Both the position numbers and the translations under genes were made by a program. From CANQDT01 sp051878935 (GTDB taxonomy: Bacteria; Bacillota; Clostridia; Lachnospirales; Lachnospiraceae), in the NCBI GenBank assembly GCA_051878935.1, contig JBJELB010000008.1, forward strand, positions 1 to 20,367: a DNA stretch of 20,367 bases, in the 5' to 3' direction. Positions 16,309 through 20,367 of the stretch are shown here, piece by piece; positions within the stretch are counted from its first letter, which is position 1; every line of letters starts with the position of its first letter. The notes under the pieces were generated by a model that had not been told where the DNA came from, ran no database searches, and saw only the letters and a program-made list of their open reading frames with translations.

Positions 16309-16321
16309 AAACGACACGTTT
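16309..16321. promoter_or_regulatory. Short palindrome between the AraC regulator and the GH95 gene
   Basis: AAACG, ACA, CGTTT lies in the 104-nt gap before the GH95 start. It is loosely like a LacI-type operator or cre site, but does not match the cre consensus well. No strong promoter is seen in this gap, so the GH95 gene may partly depend on read-through from the regulator. Confidence 0.25.
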
Positions 16322-16341
16322 TATAGAATAATGTCCTTGAA

Positions 16342-17229
16342 CTATTTATTCTTTGCACGATATTCACTCGGATTCATCCCAAACTGTTCCCGAAAGGCGG
16401 ATTTAAACTGATCGGCAGAGAAATAACCGTAATGCGTTGTAACTTCTTCTATTGATTTATCTGTTGTAAGCAGCATTTCTGCAGCCTGTGTGATTGCATA
16501 ATAATTCTTCAATTCACGAAAGGTTTTCCCGTAATTTTCTTTCAATATTCTCTGTACCTGTCTCGTAGAATACTGCAGATGTTCTGCCAGTTTTTCGATT
16601 GTAAGATCCTCTACTTTCCACAGGAAGTACCCTTCTATCAACATCTGTAAATAGGCATCCTGACTTACTGTCATCATTTGTTCCTTTGTTTTCTCTTTGG
16701 CTGTATACTGAACAATCTGTGCCAGAATTTGCATCAATAATCCTTTTATTTTGATTTCATGTACAAGACCGGCATGTGCACATTCTTCTTTTATTTCCTG
16801 AAGAACACGCAACACATCTCCATTGTCTTTTGCAATCAGGAATTGCATATTATGAAAATAATCCCCCATCATAGATTCTCTTTCTTTTGACGGATATTTT
16901 AATTGTTTCATTTGAAAGACAATACAGTAGTCTGTAATCGTATCGTCGTCCTGAAATTTTTTACATGAATAAGTCCCCTGGGCTTTTGTCATCTGGGAAT
17001 GCTCCATACCCGGTCCATTCAAATAAAACACTCCGGGTTTTATTTGATAAGTATTACCATTAGAAATAAGTGTCCCATTTCCATCTACTACATAATTCAT
17101 CTCATACATATTGGTTCCGTGAAAATGCTTAGGTATTGTTCCCGAATATGTACCATACCGAAAGTTCAGAAAGGAAAAACTATAATCCCCGAGTTGTATA
17201 TTTAATGGCATCTTCAAAAAATTTGGCAT
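16342..17229 (-). CDS. AraC-family transcriptional regulator, probable regulator of the GH95 gene
   Basis: I place the start at 17229-17227 (MPNFLKMPLNIQ; 295 residues) rather than at 17388. The longer reading would include the promoter's own -10 box and several palindromes, and its first 53 residues do not look like family sequence. A cupin domain covers about residues 15-110, with HFHGTNMYEMNYVVDG near 35-50 and the motif GPGMEHSQ near 72-79. The AraC domain is at about 195-292, with helix-turn-helix 1 near 209-230 (LTIEKLAEHLQYSTRQVQRI) and the signature YGYFSADQFKSAFREQFGMNPSEYR at 267-291. A G8 tract (17245-17238) sits 8 nt before the ATG, where the ribosome site should be. Position directly upstream of the GH95 gene suggests a glycan-sensing local activator; the ligand is unknown. 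Confidence 0.88.
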   Translation of the reverse strand: MPNFLKMPLNIQLGDYSFSFLNFRYGTYSGTIPKHFHGTNMYEMNYVVDGNGTLISNGNTYQIKPGVFYLNGPGMEHSQMTKAQGTYSCKKFQDDDTITDYCIVFQMKQLKYPSKERESMMGDYFHNMQFLIAKDNGDVLRVLQEIKEECAHAGLVHEIKIKGLLMQILAQIVQYTAKEKTKEQMMTVSQDAYLQMLIEGYFLWKVEDLTIEKLAEHLQYSTRQVQRILKENYGKTFRELKNYYAITQAAEMLLTTDKSIEEVTTHYGYFSADQFKSAFREQFGMNPSEYRAKNK

Positions 17230-17237
17230 TGTCAGCA

Positions 17238-17245
17238 CCCCCCCC
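17238..17245 (-). repeat. G8 homopolymer in the ribosome-site position of the AraC-type gene
   Basis: Eight consecutive C on the plus strand read as eight G on the coding strand, followed by TGCTGACA and the ATG. GGGGGTG resembles the GGAGGTG ribosome-site core. Homopolymers of this length can slip during replication. Confidence 0.7.
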
Positions 17246-17265
17246 GCATTTACACCAAAACAATG

Positions 17266-17307
17266 ATAAAAGGTAAGCATTTCCACTAGAATTTGCTTAC
17301 CTTTTAT
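17266..17307. promoter_or_regulatory. Inverted repeat at the transcription start of the AraC-type gene
   Basis: ATAAAAGGTAAGCA (17266-17279) and TGCTTACCTTTTAT (17294-17307) are perfectly complementary 14-nt arms with a 14-nt spacer. The core AAGGTAAGCA, 14 nt, TGCTTACCTT (17270-17303) begins 2 nt downstream of the -10 box and matches the luxS dyad in sequence and spacing. Part of the left arm would lie upstream of the transcript start, so a DNA operator is more likely than an RNA hairpin. Confidence 0.8.
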
Positions 17308-17334
17308 TATAAACGGTTTATAATTTTCAAACAA
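17306..17334 (-). promoter_or_regulatory. Promoter of the AraC-type regulator
   Basis: On the minus strand: TTGTTT (17334-17329), 17 nt, TATAAT (17311-17306). The -10 box lies in a separate perfect palindrome, ATTATAAAC, G, GTTTATAAT (17306-17324). The expected start near 17299 gives a leader of about 70 nt to the ATG at 17229. Confidence 0.6.
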
Positions 17335-17348
17335 GTCCGCGTACAAAC

Positions 17349-17379
17349 CATCTTCATATTTTTTCAAAATATGAAGATG
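17349..17379. repeat. Perfect 14-bp AT-rich inverted repeat
   Basis: CATCTTCATATTTT (17349-17362) and AAAATATGAAGATG (17366-17379) form a 14-bp stem with a 3-nt loop. It lies 14 nt upstream of the -35 box of the AraC-type gene and 60 nt downstream of the small ORF. It may end the upstream operon, although only a weak U-tract (GTTTGT) follows on the minus strand, or it may be an upstream operator. Confidence 0.6.
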
Positions 17380-17439
17380 ACATCTCAACTCTCCGTAATA
17401 TAAACGAAAAAATTACACAACTCTAATCGTATACTTACA

Positions 17440-17604
17440 TTACTCGTTATCAAAAATATTAACTACCTCATTCCAATCGTTTGTAACTGTTGTAATTGTC
17501 ATTGTTCTTGTTATTTGTTCTGGTGTATCCGTACTTGCCGAGATAATATCAGCAACTTTAAATCGTAAACACTCCATCATTGGAGTTACATATACTTTTT
17601 TCAT
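17440..17604 (-). CDS. Small protein of unknown function (54 residues)
   Basis: The ORF runs from the ATG at 17604-17602 to a TAA at 17442-17440. Its start, MKKVYVTPMMECLRFKVADI, fits a pattern (MKK-x-Y-x-x-P-x-x-E, then a hydrophobic/aromatic stretch and an aspartate) that I recall from tiny annotated proteins in gut Clostridia. No signal peptide or transmembrane helix is visible. The rest is threonine-rich (TRTMTITTVTND), with an acidic end. One cysteine (C12) is present. AAGGA lies about 10 nt upstream. It begins 16 nt after the stop of the 459-residue secreted protein, so it is likely the last gene of that operon. I do not know its function; a secreted-protein companion, precursor peptide or regulatory peptide are all possible. 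Confidence 0.6.
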   Translation of the reverse strand: MKKVYVTPMMECLRFKVADIISASTDTPEQITRTMTITTVTNDWNEVVNIFDNE

Positions 17605-17620
17605 ACCTCATTCATCCTTT

Positions 17621-19000
17621 CTAACTCTCTTTGACTAATTCAGCAGAGGTCAATGATGTTCCCTCCGGCATGCCCTCAACCGTAAATTGATATTGACCAG
17701 CTACTGTAATCTCAGTTGATGTATTATATACATATGTTTTAGTATCATCCGAAGCAACCAGTGTTATTTTATAGTTTCCTGATTCAATTTTCGCTGTAGT
17801 AAATGAATTTATCTCGTAACTGGATGCTGTAATACTTTTTACTGTTTCATCCGCCCTGAATGTAACAACGTCACCAGCATTAGGGGTGTATACTAGTATT
17901 TTACCGGAAGCCACCGGAGTATCATTTACATACCAAACACCTGCTTCATCGCTAACCGCTTTTACGATTTGACCATCTGTAAATTCATGCTCTCTGTCAT
18001 TAACCATTACATAAGAAAAAATATCACCACCTAATACGATTTCATATGCTTTATCTTTATAAGAATTAGAACCCCCTTCATTATCTAGTGTCATATAGAT
18101 ATATCTATATGGTGTTGAATCGCTTATAGTACCGGTTTTCCATGTATCATATGCCAAACCCTGTGTTGCAATTTGAGTTAATTCCGTTGTTGTACCATCC
18201 CAGGAATCAATGTATTCATCAGAACCCCAGAATTTGAAGCCACCAGTTCCATTACCATATGCTGAAACATGTGTTAATTTCACTTTCTTACCTTTGCCTG
18301 CATCAAGAATATACTTGCCACGACTATTATCTGCCGATGCGATCGATTTATCGAACCATTTCTCTGTTGCAGTAGTAGATGCCGTATATGCTAATGTCAC
18401 ATCGGTACCAACTGTAAGATAATTCTCTGGAAGTTCATAACCATATTTTAGTGTAATAGTCCTAATGGTTACATCTGTCTGATAATTATCATATAATACA
18501 TAGATAGATGTAACACCAGACAAATCTGCTCCTGCTGTATACTTTACAGCACCATAAGACGATGTCTTGTCTAATGCATCCTGGTAACCAGTTAATTTGG
18601 ATGGTACCGTTATGTCACCATTTGTAACATCAGTACCATCTGTAAAATTGGCTTCTTTTTGTGCATTCATATTATAATAAACTGTACAACCTCTTGAAGC
18701 ATCCACTGTAATATCTACAACATCATCCAAAGCTTCTGTGAAAGAATATTTTACAAACGCCCGTTTAGAACCGGTATAAACCGTTCCCTCTGTCTCACTG
18801 ATTACCATTGCATTTATACATTCTTGATCCATTGCAGCCACATATTCCAACTTAGCTGCCTCTGTATCTGATGCTAACGCATTAAATGTTACAGAACTGA
18901 TCGGAATGTACTCTGCTGCCCTAGCACTAATTCCTATTGTAGGAATTGTCATTGCTGTAGCTAATACAAAAGCTACTACCTTTTTCATAAAATTTCTCAT
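17621..19000 (-). CDS. Secreted protein of unknown function, possible carbohydrate-binding modules
   Basis: The 459-residue protein starts with a clear signal peptide (MRNFMKKVVAFVLATAMTIP, cleavage near ARA-AEY at 28-30). After it come two beta-rich parts. Residues about 30-195 contain GTVYTGSKRAFVKYSFTEAL and a CTVYYNMN stretch that recall CBM6/CBM35-like folds. Residues about 205-330 contain YGNGTGGFKFWGSDEYIDSW and a regular strand pattern that faintly recalls discoidin-type modules. The tail (330-459) looks Ig-like. There is no dockerin, sortase motif or membrane anchor, and no enzyme motif that I recognise. AGAGGAG lies 7 nt upstream. The start is 24 nt after the stop of the dockerin beta-helix gene, so the two are probably co-transcribed. 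The carbohydrate-binding assignments are guesses from strand patterns. Confidence 0.8.
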   Translation of the reverse strand: MRNFMKKVVAFVLATAMTIPTIGISARAAEYIPISSVTFNALASDTEAAKLEYVAAMDQECINAMVISETEGTVYTGSKRAFVKYSFTEALDDVVDITVDASRGCTVYYNMNAQKEANFTDGTDVTNGDITVPSKLTGYQDALDKTSSYGAVKYTAGADLSGVTSIYVLYDNYQTDVTIRTITLKYGYELPENYLTVGTDVTLAYTASTTATEKWFDKSIASADNSRGKYILDAGKGKKVKLTHVSAYGNGTGGFKFWGSDEYIDSWDGTTTELTQIATQGLAYDTWKTGTISDSTPYRYIYMTLDNEGGSNSYKDKAYEIVLGGDIFSYVMVNDREHEFTDGQIVKAVSDEAGVWYVNDTPVASGKILVYTPNAGDVVTFRADETVKSITASSYEINSFTTAKIESGNYKITLVASDDTKTYVYNTSTEITVAGQYQFTVEGMPEGTSLTSAELVKES

Positions 19001-19024
19001 AATGTATCTCCTCTATACTTAGAA

Positions 19025-20367
19025 TTATTTTTGAGTTGCCTCGGATAATACCTTTGCAGCATCTTCCTGATTTAAGATGCCGTCTCCTGTAATATCCCCC
19101 TTGGCAATCACTTCATCACTCGGATTCGATGTCAACATGATCAATAATGCATCTACTGCTGTTAACTTACCGTCTTCATTCATATCACCTGGCAGTGTAA
19201 CGACAGGAGTATTGGTAGATTTTATTTTCAGATTTTGTCCATCTACATATAACATATATCCGTCTTTTTCCTGTAAGGTAAAGTCTGAAAGACTTGGAGT
19301 TAAGCCGTTGCTGTAGGTGACAACCGTCGTACCATTGGTATAGCTTTCCGGAATAATCGTTGCATGCGATGCATTCTTATCGAAGGAAGCATTTACCTGA
19401 ACAGCTTTTCCTGCTGCTACATAAATCGTACCAATATCTGCGCTTCCTGAAAGATTTAATGTACCATCTTTGAAATATACATCATATCCGGTATTATTCT
19501 TGATGGAACCTCCACTGATGCTGGCAATCGCACCCGCTTCCGGCAACGAAATACCACCACCGGTATTGGTATCGGATGTATTGCCTGTGATTGTTCCGCC
19601 CGTCATGTTGAATTTTGCACTTTTCATAACAGAGATTGCTCCGCCACCACTCGCATCGGTTGCAGTATTCCCCGTAATGATACCACCTGCCATATTCATC
19701 GTACTGCTTGCTTTCAAATCAAAGGCTCCGCCACGAGCATCCTTCCCACCGGTAATAACGGTGCCATGATACAGATTAATCGTTCCTTTGTTTCCTTCCA
19801 TGATGCGCTTCTTCGAATTTGCATCTATGGTTAAAGCCAGCTTCTCATCCGTTGTTTTCTCTTCTGATTTACCGAAGCTGATAACCGGAATGTCCGATGT
19901 AACAGACTTGGCTAAAAACATCATATTACTGCTTGTCTGTTTTAATGTTACTCCATACGTGCCATTTTTAATTGTGATATTATTGGCAACTGTCAAATTA
20001 CTTCTCTGAGCGGTTGTTGCATCGGAATAAAGCTGAATCGTATGTTCTTTTGTTGTATCGGCGATAGCTTCATTAATAGCAGTATCATAATCCGTTTTTT
20101 CTTCATCATTTAAATAGACTCCCGTCTTTTCATCCTCTGCTACAATTTCACGAATTCCAAGCCAGCTCATAACCGGATCTGCACCGGATTCCTTGCTCAG
20201 GGTAACTGTGATATCTGTTTCTTCCTCCAACTCGATTGTGATATGACTCTTCGCTCTTGGAGTGGTCATGGTTGCTTTCGTCTCATCTGTATATCTGCCA
20301 TCCAGACTGACAGAAGCAGTACCCAGGGTTGTTGCTTCCGCATCCGTAACGGTCACTTTCATATATC
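19025..20367 (-). CDS. Secreted beta-helix protein with C-terminal dockerin, N-terminal part outside the window
   Basis: The frame is open to the window edge (a Tyr codon precedes the first Met at 20362) and no ribosome site is visible, so this is the C-terminal part of a longer protein. Residues below are numbered from that Met. About 125-310 is a right-handed parallel beta-helix with repeated GG-[IT]-ITGNT turns: GGIITGNTATDASGGGAI at 227-243 and GGTITGNTSDTNTGGGIS at 255-272, then GGSIKNN. Residues 392-445 are a type I dockerin with calcium loops DMNEDGKLTAVD and DITGDGILNQED. The part before the helix (1-80, ending SWLGIREIVAED) looks like the end of another beta module. Beta-helix folds occur in polysaccharide lyases, GH110-type galactosidases and adhesins; which applies cannot be told without the N-terminus. 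It likely heads, or belongs to, the operon with the 459-residue protein and the small ORF. Confidence 0.85.
   Translation of the reverse strand, partial: YMKVTVTDAEATTLGTASVSLDGRYTDETKATMTTPRAKSHITIELEEETDITVTLSKESGADPVMSWLGIREIVAEDEKTGVYLNDEEKTDYDTAINEAIADTTKEHTIQLYSDATTAQRSNLTVANNITIKNGTYGVTLKQTSSNMMFLAKSVTSDIPVISFGKSEEKTTDEKLALTIDANSKKRIMEGNKGTINLYHGTVITGGKDARGGAFDLKASSTMNMAGGIITGNTATDASGGGAISVMKSAKFNMTGGTITGNTSDTNTGGGISLPEAGAIASISGGSIKNNTGYDVYFKDGTLNLSGSADIGTIYVAAGKAVQVNASFDKNASHATIIPESYTNGTTVVTYSNGLTPSLSDFTLQEKDGYMLYVDGQNLKIKSTNTPVVTLPGDMNEDGKLTAVDALLIMLTSNPSDEVIAKGDITGDGILNQEDAAKVLSEATQK

Noticed and set aside
16342..17388. Longer reading of the AraC-type gene starting at 17388
   Set aside because: Its first 53 codons cover a consensus -10 box, two palindromes and the G8 tract, and the residues are unlike the family. 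The ATG at 17229 fits the leader and domain start better.
18287..18294. A further CTTACCTT half-site
   Set aside because: It lies inside a coding region (lysine codons of GKGKKVKL) and has no partner at the right distance; most likely chance.

Overview
The window reads as a low-GC Gram-positive gut or rumen bacterium, most likely a Lachnospiraceae-type Clostridia. The signs are strong AGGAGG-type ribosome sites, Firmicutes-style RhaB/RhaA/RhaD, LuxS, MepA-like MATE and ThiE-ThiD sequences, and secreted proteins with type I dockerins. Almost everything is on the minus strand; only one AraC-type regulator reads plus. I saw no rRNA, tRNA, CRISPR array, insertion sequence or prophage.

Left part (1-5340): an L-rhamnose catabolic operon, rhaB-rhaA-rhaD, runs leftwards and continues after 17 nt into a DUF2264 protein cut by the window edge. 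An AraC-family regulator is divergent from it. The 137-bp intergenic region holds a long imperfect palindrome lying between two facing promoters. RhaB, RhaA and RhaD turn L-rhamnulose, L-rhamnose and L-rhamnulose-1-P into DHAP and L-lactaldehyde. The DUF2264 protein has no signal peptide and probably trims an imported rhamnose-containing oligosaccharide.

Middle part (5402-11977): a MATE efflux pump with a consensus promoter and a leader hairpin; a Cu(I) P-type ATPase with a CopZ-like domain fused at its C-terminus and an apparent internal start that could release that domain; a Nudix hydrolase; a ThiE-ThiD fusion; and LuxS. luxS, thiED, nudix and copA are closely spaced and co-oriented and may form one transcript from the luxS promoter. 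No TPP riboswitch is visible.

Right part (11993-20367): secreted glycan-degradation genes. A 1414-residue GH95-family enzyme (alpha-L-fucosidase or related) ends in a dockerin. It is preceded by an AraC-family regulator, a 54-residue small ORF, a 459-residue secreted protein, and the C-terminal part of a beta-helix protein that also ends in a dockerin. The dockerins imply a cohesin scaffold elsewhere in the genome.

The most unusual signal is a shared 34-bp inverted repeat (AAGGTAAGYA, 14 nt, TRCTTACCTT). It sits 2-5 bp downstream of the -10 box of two promoters, those of luxS and of the GH95-linked AraC regulator. This suggests a common regulator tying the two together.
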